From an uncultured bacterium (lineage in GTDB: Bacteria > Bacteroidota > Bacteroidia > Bacteroidales > Marinifilaceae), in the NCBI GenBank assembly GCA_905216195.1, contig CAJMSX010000001.1, positions 89,798 to 153,797 of the forward strand: 64,000 bases of DNA, written 5' to 3'. Positions 16,764-25,924 of the stretch are shown piece after piece. The translations under genes and the position numbers were made by a program. The notes under the pieces are model-generated. The model made no database searches. It was given only the letters and a program-made list of their open reading frames with translations, and was not told the DNA's origin. How positions within the stretch are numbered: position 1 is the stretch's first letter; each line of letters opens with the position of its first letter.

Positions 16764-16967
16764 ATGAATTTATTAGAAGTTATTAAAAATATTATAAAAG
16801 AGAAAGAGGTTGCCTGTGTTCGCCCTACTCATGTACTTATAGTAAAAGACTTGAAATGGCGTTTGAAAAATTGCACAACCATAGATTATGAATTAAAAGA
16901 ATTAGAAGAGAAAGGATTAATTCAAATAGGCGATACAATTAATGATAAATATATTACTATATTATGA
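16764..16967 (+). CDS. Small winged-helix-like early protein
   Basis: I start at ATG 16764 (67 residues), since the upstream extension lies inside an inverted repeat. The sequence LKWRLKNCTTIDYELKELEEKGLIQIGDTINDKYI reads as a recognition helix, a helix ending in EKGLIQIG and a beta wing, typical of a small winged-helix protein. The stop overlaps the following ATG by 4 bases, so it is translated together with the radical SAM gene. Confidence 0.55.
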   Translation: MNLLEVIKNIIKEKEVACVRPTHVLIVKDLKWRLKNCTTIDYELKELEEKGLIQIGDTINDKYITIL

Positions 16968-17881
16968 AAATCGGGTTAATAGATGTAGACGGTAAGAAAT
17001 TTCCAAATCTTGCACTAATGAAAGTTGCGGCTTTTCATAAAAAGGCCGGTGATTCAGTGGAATGGATAAATTATTTTGAATCTTATGATATCGTTTATAA
17101 ATCAAAGATTTTCACTTTTTCCCCGGATCAACAAACGTGGATACAGTCAGAGAGAATTATTACCGGCGGCACCGGGTACGATATTCATTCAAAATTACCG
17201 CCGGAAATAGACGAAATTCGTGTATTAGATTATAGTATATACCCCAATCATCCATTTTCATTACAATACTTTTCACGAGGTTGTATTCGTAAATGTCCCT
17301 TTTGTGTTGTTCGGGAGAAAGAGGGATATATTGCCCCTTCTATTCCCTATGATCTGAACCCTGCCGGTAAATGGATTGAGGTGTTGGATAATAATTTTTT
17401 TGCTAATCCCGAATGGCGAGAAGCGATTAAATATCTTATAAATGCCGGACAACCCGTTAATCTACACGGTGTTGATGTGCGTATTATGGATGAGGAACAG
17501 GCATATAATCTTAATAGGTTGAAATTATCTGGTCGCATACATATTGCGTGGGATAACCCCAAAGACAAGATTTTACCGCATATTGAAAATATGTTGCGTT
17601 TTATTAATTCGCATAAAATCGTATGTTACGTGTTGATCGGTTATAATTCTACTATACATGAGGATTACGAACGAGTTAAACAATTGAAAAAATTGAAAAT
17701 AACACCGTTTGTCATGCCCTATCGGGATTATACTAATACCCGTACCCCAACCCAATATGAAAAAGACTTCGCAACATGGGTAAACGGTCATGTAGCTTTT
17801 AATAGTTGTGATTTTAAAGAGTTTCAACCCCGCAAAGGGTTTAAGTGTTCGGAATATTTCAAATGTGATGAGGCCGGCTAA
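16964..17881 (+). CDS. Phage-encoded radical SAM protein
   Basis: A 305-residue protein with the radical SAM cluster motif C107-x3-C111-x2-C114 (SRGCIRKCPFC) after an N-terminal Rossmann-like segment (GLIDVDGKKFPNLALMK) that resembles a reduced B12-binding-type domain. Downstream, EVLDNNFFANPEW and VNLHGVDVRI fit the next strands of the barrel. A short C-terminal pair CSEYFKC could hold further metal. It sits among early genes just before the replication gene. The family is seen in Bacteroidota phages and mobile elements, but the substrate is unknown; nucleotide or peptide modification are guesses. Confidence 0.75.
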   Translation: MKIGLIDVDGKKFPNLALMKVAAFHKKAGDSVEWINYFESYDIVYKSKIFTFSPDQQTWIQSERIITGGTGYDIHSKLPPEIDEIRVLDYSIYPNHPFSLQYFSRGCIRKCPFCVVREKEGYIAPSIPYDLNPAGKWIEVLDNNFFANPEWREAIKYLINAGQPVNLHGVDVRIMDEEQAYNLNRLKLSGRIHIAWDNPKDKILPHIENMLRFINSHKIVCYVLIGYNSTIHEDYERVKQLKKLKITPFVMPYRDYTNTRTPTQYEKDFATWVNGHVAFNSCDFKEFQPRKGFKCSEYFKCDEAG

Positions 17882-17911
17882 AGATAGTAGACTAAACCGT
17901 AAAGGTAAGTT

Positions 17912-18787
17912 ATGAATTATATAGAGTTAATTAACAATTACTGGAGTTTGAGAGAACAGGGGATTATTACCGGTGCGGAGGGTGATTTGTACTTATATTT
18001 ATTGCATACGTCAAATAAACTCGCTTGGAAAAATCCGTTCAATCAAAGCAACCGGCTAATATGTGCTTATCTTAATATGAGCGAAAAATCGCTAATCAAG
18101 TATAAGAACACATTAAAACAAGCCGGGTTAATTGACTTTACAAGTGGCAAAGCTATAAAGCAAAATTCATCTTATACTTTATTGAATCCCTGTAAAAATT
18201 ACAGGAGTTCGGAAAGTAGTTTAAACAGTAGTTTGAGAAATAGTCCGGTGAGTAATTTAAACAGTAGTCCGGGCGTAAATCGTTCAGACAACATAAAACA
18301 GAAAATTAAATCAAACAAAACTCTTTCTCTTTCTTCGGAAACCACGGAAAGAGAAAATAAGAAAGAGAGAATATTTTTTTTAGAGTTTTTATTTTTTGAA
18401 AGAAAGATTTTAAATCCAGTAGATGAGGTCGCACGGTTTATAAATCATTATGAAAAAACCAATTGGTTGGATGCCAACGGGAATCGAATAACAAACAGAT
18501 TGGCAGCGCTGAAAAGTTGGAAAGTTGCGGAGGGTTTGCCGATGATTCCCAAAAATTTTGCCGACAAATGGCGGGAATTATATGATGCGGCTAAAGCTGA
18601 AACAGATAAAAGCATTTTAATGCTTACGGACTTGGAAGGTTATCAAATTATAGATAATAGGTTGAAATTGAGTGTAACAAAAGAATTACACCGCTTTATT
18701 GAAGACCCGGACACCTTAATAGCTATCAAATCGGCTTATATGCGAATGTTTCCCGGTCTGATACTTGAATACATATTAACTCAATAA
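17912..18787 (+). CDS. Phage replication initiation-like protein
   Basis: A 291-residue protein. Residues 1-95 form a winged helix (DLYLYLLHTSNKLAWKNPF, LNMSEKSLIKYKNTLKQAGLIDF) of the kind found in phage replication proteins O and DnaD-like initiators. A Ser/Asn-rich linker (100-145) follows, then a helical C-terminal part with DEVARFINHYEKTNWLDANG and RLAALKSWK, a motif frequent in Bacteroidales phage replication proteins. It probably binds the phage origin and recruits host replication proteins. No helicase loader or ATPase motif is visible in it. Confidence 0.65.
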   Translation: MNYIELINNYWSLREQGIITGAEGDLYLYLLHTSNKLAWKNPFNQSNRLICAYLNMSEKSLIKYKNTLKQAGLIDFTSGKAIKQNSSYTLLNPCKNYRSSESSLNSSLRNSPVSNLNSSPGVNRSDNIKQKIKSNKTLSLSSETTERENKKERIFFLEFLFFERKILNPVDEVARFINHYEKTNWLDANGNRITNRLAALKSWKVAEGLPMIPKNFADKWRELYDAAKAETDKSILMLTDLEGYQIIDNRLKLSVTKELHRFIEDPDTLIAIKSAYMRMFPGLILEYILTQ

Positions 18788-18796
18788 ATTAAGATT

Positions 18797-19021
18797 ATGG
18801 AAGATTTAGCCAGTGATATTGTCCGACGGGCAAACAGTCAGAATATTTCAATAAATAAGCTATGTAAAACCGCGGGCGTTTCGCGTCGCTGGTTTGAGTA
18901 TTTTAAACAGCGTACCCCTAAATCGGTGTCCGCTTATGTGAAAATAAATCAGTGTCTAACCAATATGGAAATCAGTAATAATGGAAATAATCATTACCCA
19001 GGAGAAGCGGGGAGAAATTGA
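18797..19021 (+). CDS. Small HTH protein
   Basis: A 74-residue protein with the helix-turn-helix pattern ISINKLCKTAGVSRRWFEYF at residues 17-36, followed by a short helix. Its 3' end overlaps the next gene by 41 bases in another frame. Likely a late-gene or replication regulator; the target is unknown. Confidence 0.6.
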   Translation: MEDLASDIVRRANSQNISINKLCKTAGVSRRWFEYFKQRTPKSVSAYVKINQCLTNMEISNNGNNHYPGEAGRN

Positions 19022-19589
19022 ACACCTACAGCGCGAGTTTAAAAATTATCTATCAGAAAATGAAATTTTACGAGGGACGGCACAAGGCATAAATAGTGCT
19101 TTATCCCGGAGTATCCCCCAAATTAATAAACAAATAAAAGCCGAGTATAATATTGCACAAAAGTATTTAAGTCGTATTGCCGTTGTTTCCCCAAAAGCAA
19201 CCTCCATTCGGCTATATGGAGGTATAAAAATCAATTATTCGCCCGTTCCGATAATTGCATTTAAACCCAAACAAACGCGGGGCAATATTACAGTGGCTAT
19301 CCACAAAGGTAAAACCGTTGTTATTCATAACACATTTATTACCACCATGACAAGTGGGCACAAAGGAGTTTACAGCCGTGGCCGGTATGTTAAAGGCCGT
19401 GGGTTTATTCCAGAAAGTTCTAAAACGACAGGCAGCAAAGTGAGGATAACGGAAATTAAAACGGCCTCACCATTTACCATGGGGACGAGTAAAAGTATAG
19501 CCGAGGACGTGTCGGCGTTTATGGGTACCGAAATAAGGGCACGGGTTACGGGGATATTAAAAGCTAAAGTTAATAAGATTAAAAATTAA
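18981..19589 (+). CDS. Prophage minor tail protein Z-like protein
   Basis: A 202-residue protein resembling lambda gpZ/GPZ family: an N-terminal helical part with SALSRSIPQINKQIKAEYNIAQKYLSR, then strands (SIRLYGGIKINYSP, FKPKQTRGNITVAIHKGK) and the C-terminal segment RGFIPESSKTTGSKVRI. In lambda gpZ helps terminate the tail; here the gene sits upstream of terminase instead of in the tail module. It overlaps the preceding small gene. Confidence 0.65.
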   Translation: MEIIITQEKRGEIEHLQREFKNYLSENEILRGTAQGINSALSRSIPQINKQIKAEYNIAQKYLSRIAVVSPKATSIRLYGGIKINYSPVPIIAFKPKQTRGNITVAIHKGKTVVIHNTFITTMTSGHKGVYSRGRYVKGRGFIPESSKTTGSKVRITEIKTASPFTMGTSKSIAEDVSAFMGTEIRARVTGILKAKVNKIKN

Positions 19590-19753
19590 CCGGGGTTAGG
19601 TTCTTTCCGGGTGGTTGGTATGAGGGTAGGCGTCACCGCAGTTTCGCGTTAGTTAAGGAATGAAAATCTTATACGAAGTGGTTTTATTCTAAGTTTGTTA
19701 ATTGTTGCTTTATAGGGTATTATTGGATACGTAGGTTTTATATATGGTGTTTT
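19590..19753. other. Non-coding gap before terminase; candidate cos/pac region
   Basis: A 164-base gap, the largest within the late block, lies directly before the small terminase gene and holds GC-rich blocks (GGGTAGGCGTCACCGCAG) followed by AT-rich DNA. In lambda-like phages the packaging site lies here. No motif proves it. Confidence 0.3.
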
Positions 19754-20407
19754 ATGGGTAAAAGTTATGCAATTGTACCTAAAGGGTGGGTTAAGGTGTC
19801 GGAATTTGAAGTGTTAACCGGATTAAATAATCGGACGGTGACATTAGCCATTAAACGAGGCGGGATTCCTTTGCAGTGTTGGCGACGAGTTGGTGAGGGT
19901 AAGACGTCGCCCATTTGTATTAACCCGGAGCCGGCCGCGGTACATTGGTATAAGCATATTAACGGAACGCATCATTTGACGCAACCGTTGAGGGAGAAGT
20001 TAGCAGAGTATATAAGGACATTTGACCCGGCGGCGGTGGAAGATCAGAAAGGAGACATCATGACGGATGAGAGGGCAGAAGATCAGGTAAAAACAGATAT
20101 TGAAAGTGAAAAGAAAACGGAGGATAAGATAACATTTGCGGAGGCGCAAAGGCGTAAGGAGGTAGCAAAAGCGAAAACAGCTGAATTGGAGTTATTGGAG
20201 AAGCAGGGAACATTAATTTTAAAACAGAGGGTACAAGATCAGTTATTTAATGCCGGTAAAGAATTGCGGGATGCTTTGTTAGCGGTTCCCGATCGGGTGA
20301 CGGACGAAATTTTAGCAGCGGGGGATAATCGGACAAAGGTAAATAATATAATATATGACGCTATCGCGGCTGAATTAGAACGGTTAGCCGATCTATATAT
20401 TAAGTAA
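19754..20407 (+). CDS. Terminase small subunit (Nu1-like)
   Basis: A 217-residue protein. Residues 10-60 form a winged helix (GWVKVSEFEVLTGLNNRTVTLAIKRG), as in lambda gpNu1. The C-terminal half has FAEAQRRKEVAKAKTAELELLEKQGTLI and DALLAVPDRV, phrases typical of Nu1-like DNA-packaging proteins, followed by a helix that would contact the large subunit. The stop overlaps the terminase large subunit start by one base. It should recognise the packaging site. Confidence 0.75.
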   Translation: MGKSYAIVPKGWVKVSEFEVLTGLNNRTVTLAIKRGGIPLQCWRRVGEGKTSPICINPEPAAVHWYKHINGTHHLTQPLREKLAEYIRTFDPAAVEDQKGDIMTDERAEDQVKTDIESEKKTEDKITFAEAQRRKEVAKAKTAELELLEKQGTLILKQRVQDQLFNAGKELRDALLAVPDRVTDEILAAGDNRTKVNNIIYDAIAAELERLADLYIK

Positions 20408-22266
20408 TGGACAAGTACGGGGATATAAAAGGGTTGTTCGAGGGTTTGAAGCCGGTTAACCGTATATCCGTATCGGAATGGGCAGACCAATATAGGTATC
20501 TTGCCCCGGTTTCGTCCGCAGAACCGGGACGGTATCGAACGAGCCGTACCCCTTATCTACGTAAAATTATGGACTGTTTGAGTGTGCGGGAACCTTACAA
20601 AAAGATTGTGTTTATGAAAGCGGCACAAGTGGGTGCAACGGAAGCGGGTAATAATTTTATCGGTTATGTTATTCATATATGCCCAGCACCCACAATGATG
20701 GTGCAGCCAACGGACGGGATGGTTAAACGTATGAGTAAGGGGCGGATTGACCCGTTTATTGATATGTGCCCGGAGTTGAAAAGCCGAGTTTCAGAGAATA
20801 AGAGCCGGGACGGTAAAAATACGATTACACAAAAGAACTTTCCTGGTGGCCTGTTTATTTTGGCGGGTGCGAATAGTCCAGCGGGGTTACGATCTGTACC
20901 GATTAGAAACCTTATTTTGGACGAAGTGGACGCTTATCCCCGTGATCTTGAGGGTGAGGGTTCGCCAATCGAGTTGGCTATTGCCCGTACCCGAACATTC
21001 CCGAATAAGAAAATTTTCATTATTTCTACCCCCACCATTACCGGCATGTCGGCGATTGAATCGGAGTTTGACGAAACAGATAAAAATTATTACTATGTAC
21101 CATGCCCGTATTGCGGAGGAATGCAGAGGCTTATTTTTTCGCAATTGAAATGGGATGAGGGGAAGCCGGAAACCTCCCGGTATATTTGCGCCCATTGTGG
21201 GGCGGCAATAGAGGAACGGCATAAAGTTGAAATGTTCGCTCATGGAGAATGGATACCGGAGGTAGCGGAACGAGTGAGCGCTGAATCTATTGGGTTTCAT
21301 TTAAACGCTTTATATAGTCCGTTCGGTTGGTTAGCATGGTCTGAAATTGCCGACCAGTTTGTTAAGGCAAAGAACGACCCTTATAAATTAAAGGTTTTTG
21401 TTAATACGGTATTGGGGGAAAGTTGGGCAGAGAAGGGAGAAGCACCGCCGTATAAGAGTCTTTTTAACCGCCGGGAGGATTATAAAATAAATGAGGTACC
21501 GGAGGGAGTTTGTTTTCTCACGTCCGGTGTAGACGTTCAGCGTGACCGGGTCGAGTTGGAAATTGTGGGTTGGTGTGCTGATAAGCGGAGCTATTCTATT
21601 GATTACCGGGTTTTGGAGGGTGACACCGCCGGAATTGCGGTATGGGATAAGTTGACAGAGGTGGTGAACGAGCGTTTTTTACGTTCGGACGGTATGGGGT
21701 TACCTATTAAGTTAATGGCGGTGGATAGCGGGTTTAATACCACACACGTTTACGATTTTTGCCGGCGGTTCGACGTGTCCCGCGTTATTCCGATAAAAGG
21801 ACAGGATAATTTAGGTATGGCGTTTGCTCCGCCAAAAACGGTGGACGTGACAAAATCGGGCAAACGGGTTGGAAAGTTAAGGCAGTATAATGTAGGAGTC
21901 AGTTTTTTAAAGTCCGAGTTATACGCCTGTTTGCGATTGGAAAAGGACGAAAACGGTACCCCACCCCCCAATTATTGCCATTTTCCGCAGTATGACGAGC
22001 ATTATTTTAGAGGCCTAACGGCAGAAGAACAGATAAAACGGATTGTCCGGGGGTACCCCCGTTATGAGTGGGTAAAGAAGTATGAGCGAAACGAACCTAT
22101 TGATTGCCGGGTGTATGCCCGTGCCGCCGCTGTGATTTTGGGGTTAGACCGTTTGAGGCCGGAACAATTGGCCGCATTGGGCGGAATGCAACCCGCCCCC
22201 ACCGAAAATGTCCCCCGGCGAACGGGGGAACGAAAGCGTCGGCGATCTTCTTTTTGGGATAGATAA
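20407..22266 (+). CDS. Terminase large subunit (GpA family)
   Basis: A 619-residue packaging motor and nuclease. The Walker A-like loop is KAAQVGATEAG (residues 71-81) and Walker B is LILDEVD (169-175). Two CxxC pairs (VPCPYCGG and YICAHCGA, about 236-265) form a small zinc-binding insert characteristic of the GpA branch. The nuclease domain begins near residue 370 (SGVDVQRDRVELEIVGW) with the acidic residues expected there. Close to lambda gpA in architecture, which marks the head module as lambda-like. Confidence 0.9.
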   Translation: MDKYGDIKGLFEGLKPVNRISVSEWADQYRYLAPVSSAEPGRYRTSRTPYLRKIMDCLSVREPYKKIVFMKAAQVGATEAGNNFIGYVIHICPAPTMMVQPTDGMVKRMSKGRIDPFIDMCPELKSRVSENKSRDGKNTITQKNFPGGLFILAGANSPAGLRSVPIRNLILDEVDAYPRDLEGEGSPIELAIARTRTFPNKKIFIISTPTITGMSAIESEFDETDKNYYYVPCPYCGGMQRLIFSQLKWDEGKPETSRYICAHCGAAIEERHKVEMFAHGEWIPEVAERVSAESIGFHLNALYSPFGWLAWSEIADQFVKAKNDPYKLKVFVNTVLGESWAEKGEAPPYKSLFNRREDYKINEVPEGVCFLTSGVDVQRDRVELEIVGWCADKRSYSIDYRVLEGDTAGIAVWDKLTEVVNERFLRSDGMGLPIKLMAVDSGFNTTHVYDFCRRFDVSRVIPIKGQDNLGMAFAPPKTVDVTKSGKRVGKLRQYNVGVSFLKSELYACLRLEKDENGTPPPNYCHFPQYDEHYFRGLTAEEQIKRIVRGYPRYEWVKKYERNEPIDCRVYARAAAVILGLDRLRPEQLAALGGMQPAPTENVPRRTGERKRRRSSFWDR

Positions 22267-22371
22267 AATTTTCCACATTTTCCCGAAACGTGGCAAGTTC
22301 TTTCCATGTTTTTGTAAATCAGTTTTTTATGATTTTCCAATGTGCTATTTTCGTCAAAAATAGCACTCATT

Positions 22372-22581
22372 ATGGCATACACCACAGAGGATTACCAAAA
22401 ACTAAAACAGGCCATTGTTAATGGCGTCCAATCGGTCAGTTACGGCGATAAAACGGTTAATTACCGGTCACTTTCCGAAATGAAGGAGGCATTAAAGATG
22501 ATGGAGGCCGATTTATTCCCGGAACGGATGCCAAGGCGCCGTCGGTTCGGAAGTGTTGACCGTGGTTATTTTAAAGGCTAA
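22372..22581 (+). CDS. gpW-like head-tail joining protein
   Basis: I start at ATG 22372 (69 residues); the upstream in-frame codon at 22342 has no support. The sequence TTEDYQKLKQAIVNGVQSVSYGDKTVNYRSLSEMKEAL is typical of the small phage gpW family (helix, beta hairpin with YGDKTV, helix). It sits between terminase and portal as in lambda, overlapping the portal start by one base. Confidence 0.8.
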   Translation: MAYTTEDYQKLKQAIVNGVQSVSYGDKTVNYRSLSEMKEALKMMEADLFPERMPRRRRFGSVDRGYFKG

Positions 22582-23966
22582 TGCGGGTATTTGGTTACGA
22601 TATTAAAGTATGTAAAGTCGGTAAACGAATTTACGAAGCTGCCGACAAAGGGCGGCGGGGTAAATCTTTCCGTATGGCCGGAAGTACAGGTGCCAACCGG
22701 GAGATCGCCGGGGCGCTTGTTACTTTACGTAATCGGTCACGTCACATGGTACGTAATAACGGTTGGGCAAAGCGGGCAGTTGAATGTATTACAAAACATA
22801 CTATCGGTGAAGGTATACAACCGGCGCCATTAGGCGACCTCACAAAAACCAAAAAGGTTAAGGAGATTTGGAAATTATGGGCTGAAACGACGGTATGCGA
22901 TTGGTACGGCAAAAGTACGTTTTACGGTCTACAAGAATTGGCAATGCGTACCATTGTGGAAGGTGGCGATGTAATTGCAATAAAACGGTGGGTTAAGTTG
23001 GAGGTTGGGGACGATTGCGGGGTACCTTTAAAAATTCAGCTTTGCGAGGGCGATCAGATCGATCACAGCCGGAATGGACACAATGAAAAAGGGATTGCCC
23101 GGCTAGGTGTTCAATACAGCGTCGCTGGTGAGTTGCTGGGGTATTGGCTTTTTGACTACCACCCCGGCGACGGTATTGTATTTGGCGTAGCGAATGAAAG
23201 CCGTTTTTTTCCGGAGTCTGACGTTATCCATGCGTTTGAAATATTGCGTATCGGACAATGTCGAGGCATACCGTTTGGCCTTGCCTCTTTTATGAAAATG
23301 GGTGACTTTTCGGACTATGAAGATGCACAATTAGTAAAACAAAAGATTGCCGCCTGTTTTGCGGCGTTCGTGTTAGGGTCAGAGGACACGAACACCGAGC
23401 CGATAGAGGATTTAGAGCCGGGAATAATCGAACACCTGGGAAGCGCTGAAAGTGTAGAATTTGCCAATCCGCCGAGCGTAAGCGATTATGACCCCTACGC
23501 CGCCCGTATTTTGCAAGGAATTGCCGCTGCTTATGGCATTACTTATGAAATGCTAACAATGGATTATTCAAAGGTAAATTTTACGTCTGGACGTATGGCA
23601 AAAATTGACGTTACTAATAATTTCAAAAGTTGGCAATATAACCTTATGGTACCGCAATTTTGCGCTCCTATTTGGGGGTGGTTTATTAATGCCTGTATTG
23701 TGAGCGGCAAAATTACTCACTCCATCCGTGCCGACTGGACTGCACCCCGTGTTCAGCAGTTAGACCCGGTTAAAGAAGTCAGCGCCCAAGTAACGAGTAT
23801 AAAAAACGGGTTAGCTACCTTATCCGAGATCATACGGGAAACCGGGCGGGAGCCGGAGGAATTTTTTACCGAATATGCCCAAGATATACAGCGGCTTAAA
23901 AATATGGGTATTACGTTGGCAAGTATTACCTCCACCCCGGATGATTCTCAACCTACGAAAGATTAA
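22581..23966 (+). CDS. Phage portal protein (lambda gpB family)
   Basis: A 461-residue portal. Family marks: the early segment TLRNRSRHMVRNNGWAKRAVE, VEGGDVIAIKRW, and the end-of-stem region AAAYGITYEMLTMDYSKVNFTSGRM. It forms the dodecameric ring at the head vertex through which DNA is pumped. It follows gpW with a one-base overlap and precedes the protease-capsid fusion, the normal lambda order except that the lambda protease/scaffold gene is merged with the capsid gene. Confidence 0.9.
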   Translation: MRVFGYDIKVCKVGKRIYEAADKGRRGKSFRMAGSTGANREIAGALVTLRNRSRHMVRNNGWAKRAVECITKHTIGEGIQPAPLGDLTKTKKVKEIWKLWAETTVCDWYGKSTFYGLQELAMRTIVEGGDVIAIKRWVKLEVGDDCGVPLKIQLCEGDQIDHSRNGHNEKGIARLGVQYSVAGELLGYWLFDYHPGDGIVFGVANESRFFPESDVIHAFEILRIGQCRGIPFGLASFMKMGDFSDYEDAQLVKQKIAACFAAFVLGSEDTNTEPIEDLEPGIIEHLGSAESVEFANPPSVSDYDPYAARILQGIAAAYGITYEMLTMDYSKVNFTSGRMAKIDVTNNFKSWQYNLMVPQFCAPIWGWFINACIVSGKITHSIRADWTAPRVQQLDPVKEVSAQVTSIKNGLATLSEIIRETGREPEEFFTEYAQDIQRLKNMGITLASITSTPDDSQPTKD

Positions 23967-23984
23967 CCATTAAGATTTTGATAT

Positions 23985-25892
23985 ATGAACAGAGTATTTA
24001 CAAAACAGTATGGCCGGGCGCTTATTCAGCCAACCACATTGGATAAGGCAAACCGCACCGTCGATGTGGTTTTTGCTACGGAAACCCCCGTTTTCCGCAC
24101 CGGTTGGGAGGAAGATTATAACGAGGTTTTACAGTGTACCGCCGTTTCCGTACGGGTAGAACGGATTAATAAGGGATTACCGGTGTTAGACACCCATAAA
24201 ACGTACTCCGTTTTAAATCAGTTCGGACGAACAATAAAGGTTTGGTTTGACGAGAAAAAACGGGAAATGTGGGCAACAATCCGATTTTCACAACGTGCCG
24301 AGGTAGAAGGGGTATTTAAAGATATTGAGGACGGTATTGTTAGCGATATATCGGTTGGGTACCGGGTGTATAAGTTTGAGAGGGAACCACAGGCCGAAGG
24401 GGAACGCCCCATTTACCGTGCCGTTGATTGGATGCCAACGGAGTTGTCATTTTGTAGTATTGGGGCTGATATAAACAGCGGCACCCGGAGCGCCCAAGAA
24501 GGAGATACAAACGAGGTTATTATAATTGATAAAATACGTAATATGGCACAAGAAACAAAAGAAAGCCCAAAGAATGAGGGTACCCCCCAAAAAACGCCGG
24601 ATATTGAAAATATCCGCAAGGAGGCGACCACCGCCGAACGTACTAGGTTAAATTCAATTCTTACGTCGGTGCGATCGGCAGGTTTGCCGGATACATACGG
24701 TATTGAGTTATATCAAAGTGATAAAACGGTTGAGGATTGCCGGCAGGAAATTATCATTAAGGCGGCCGGCAAGCAGACCCAACCCCCGAACAGTTTACAT
24801 GACGCCCGTGTTGGTGCTGAAGCCATTGATAAGAAACGCACCGCCGTTGAAGGGATGATTCTAAACCGTGTCGCCCCATCTACTTTTAAATTAGACGAAG
24901 ATGCCCGGCAATTTAGGGGTATGACCTTGGTGGAAATTGCAAAGGATTTGTTAACGGAAAGAGGAGTTAACGTAAGGGGTATGGATAAAATGGGTGTCGC
25001 AAAGGTGGTATTTGGTCAGCGTATGCACTCAACGGGCGATTTCCCGCTATTGTTTGAAAATGTGATCGATAAGATGTTACGGGCTGATTACGGTTTCGCC
25101 CCGGAATTTTGGCACCTGATCGCCCGGCAAACTACGGTTAATGATTTCCGGGAAAAGGCGCTTTATCAGGTGGAAACCGATAACGGTATGACAGAAATAG
25201 CCGAAGGAGGCGAAATAAAGTACACCACTTTAAAGGAGGGTAAGCAGTCCATTAGGGTAAAGAGTTACGCCGAGGGTATACAGTTTACCCGTCAGGCGTT
25301 TATCAACGATGATTTGGGGGCATTTTCTATTATTCCGCAGCGGTTTGTAAAGGATTGGGATGAAAAACGGGGGGATTTGGTTTGGGGATTGATTACGGAC
25401 AATGTGAAAATGAGCGACGGTAAAAATTTGTATTCCACCGATCACAATAATATCATTACCGGTGCCTCATCCGCATTGAGCGAGGCCGGATTAACGGCGG
25501 CAATGGTGAAGGCCAAAAAGCAAACCGGGATTAACGGGAAACGCCGTATCCGTGTTGAGCCAAAATTTTTGATCGTCCCGGCTGAATTGGAGGTACAGGC
25601 GTTGAAGCTGGTAACAGCAATAACGGCCTCAAATACTAAAGATGTCAATGTGTTTACTAATAAATTTAACGTAATAGTGGAGCCGCGACTAACGCATCCG
25701 GATGAATGGTATTTACTTGCAGATCCCACGGCGGTTGACGGTTTGTTATATGCCTACCTTGACGGTAACGAAGCGTTACGGGTTAACACCGAAGACGATT
25801 TTAATACCGATTCCATTAAATATGGCGTCCGGGGCGAATTTGGAACCGCCGCCATTGATTGGCGGGGAACGGTGAAGGCAAACGGGAAATAA
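23985..25892 (+). CDS. Prohead protease / major capsid protein fusion
   Basis: A single 635-residue frame. Residues 1-175 resemble HK97-type prohead proteases, with a His in PVLDTHKTYS and a Ser in VSDISVGYRVY as candidate catalytic residues. Residues 185-270 are a hydrophilic, charged linker (KESPKNEGTPQKTP, then helical) that could act as scaffold/delta domain. Residues about 275-635 are a capsid domain with GMTLVEIAKDLLTERG, YAEGIQFTRQAFINDDLGAF and a C-terminal strand. Self-cleavage should free the capsid protein. An internal ATG (MAQETKES, about residue 187) could also start capsid alone, but I see no clear ribosome site. Confidence 0.85.
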   Translation: MNRVFTKQYGRALIQPTTLDKANRTVDVVFATETPVFRTGWEEDYNEVLQCTAVSVRVERINKGLPVLDTHKTYSVLNQFGRTIKVWFDEKKREMWATIRFSQRAEVEGVFKDIEDGIVSDISVGYRVYKFEREPQAEGERPIYRAVDWMPTELSFCSIGADINSGTRSAQEGDTNEVIIIDKIRNMAQETKESPKNEGTPQKTPDIENIRKEATTAERTRLNSILTSVRSAGLPDTYGIELYQSDKTVEDCRQEIIIKAAGKQTQPPNSLHDARVGAEAIDKKRTAVEGMILNRVAPSTFKLDEDARQFRGMTLVEIAKDLLTERGVNVRGMDKMGVAKVVFGQRMHSTGDFPLLFENVIDKMLRADYGFAPEFWHLIARQTTVNDFREKALYQVETDNGMTEIAEGGEIKYTTLKEGKQSIRVKSYAEGIQFTRQAFINDDLGAFSIIPQRFVKDWDEKRGDLVWGLITDNVKMSDGKNLYSTDHNNIITGASSALSEAGLTAAMVKAKKQTGINGKRRIRVEPKFLIVPAELEVQALKLVTAITASNTKDVNVFTNKFNVIVEPRLTHPDEWYLLADPTAVDGLLYAYLDGNEALRVNTEDDFNTDSIKYGVRGEFGTAAIDWRGTVKANGK

Positions 25893-25924
25893 AAGCAGAT
25901 ACAATAATTATTAAAAATTAGGAT

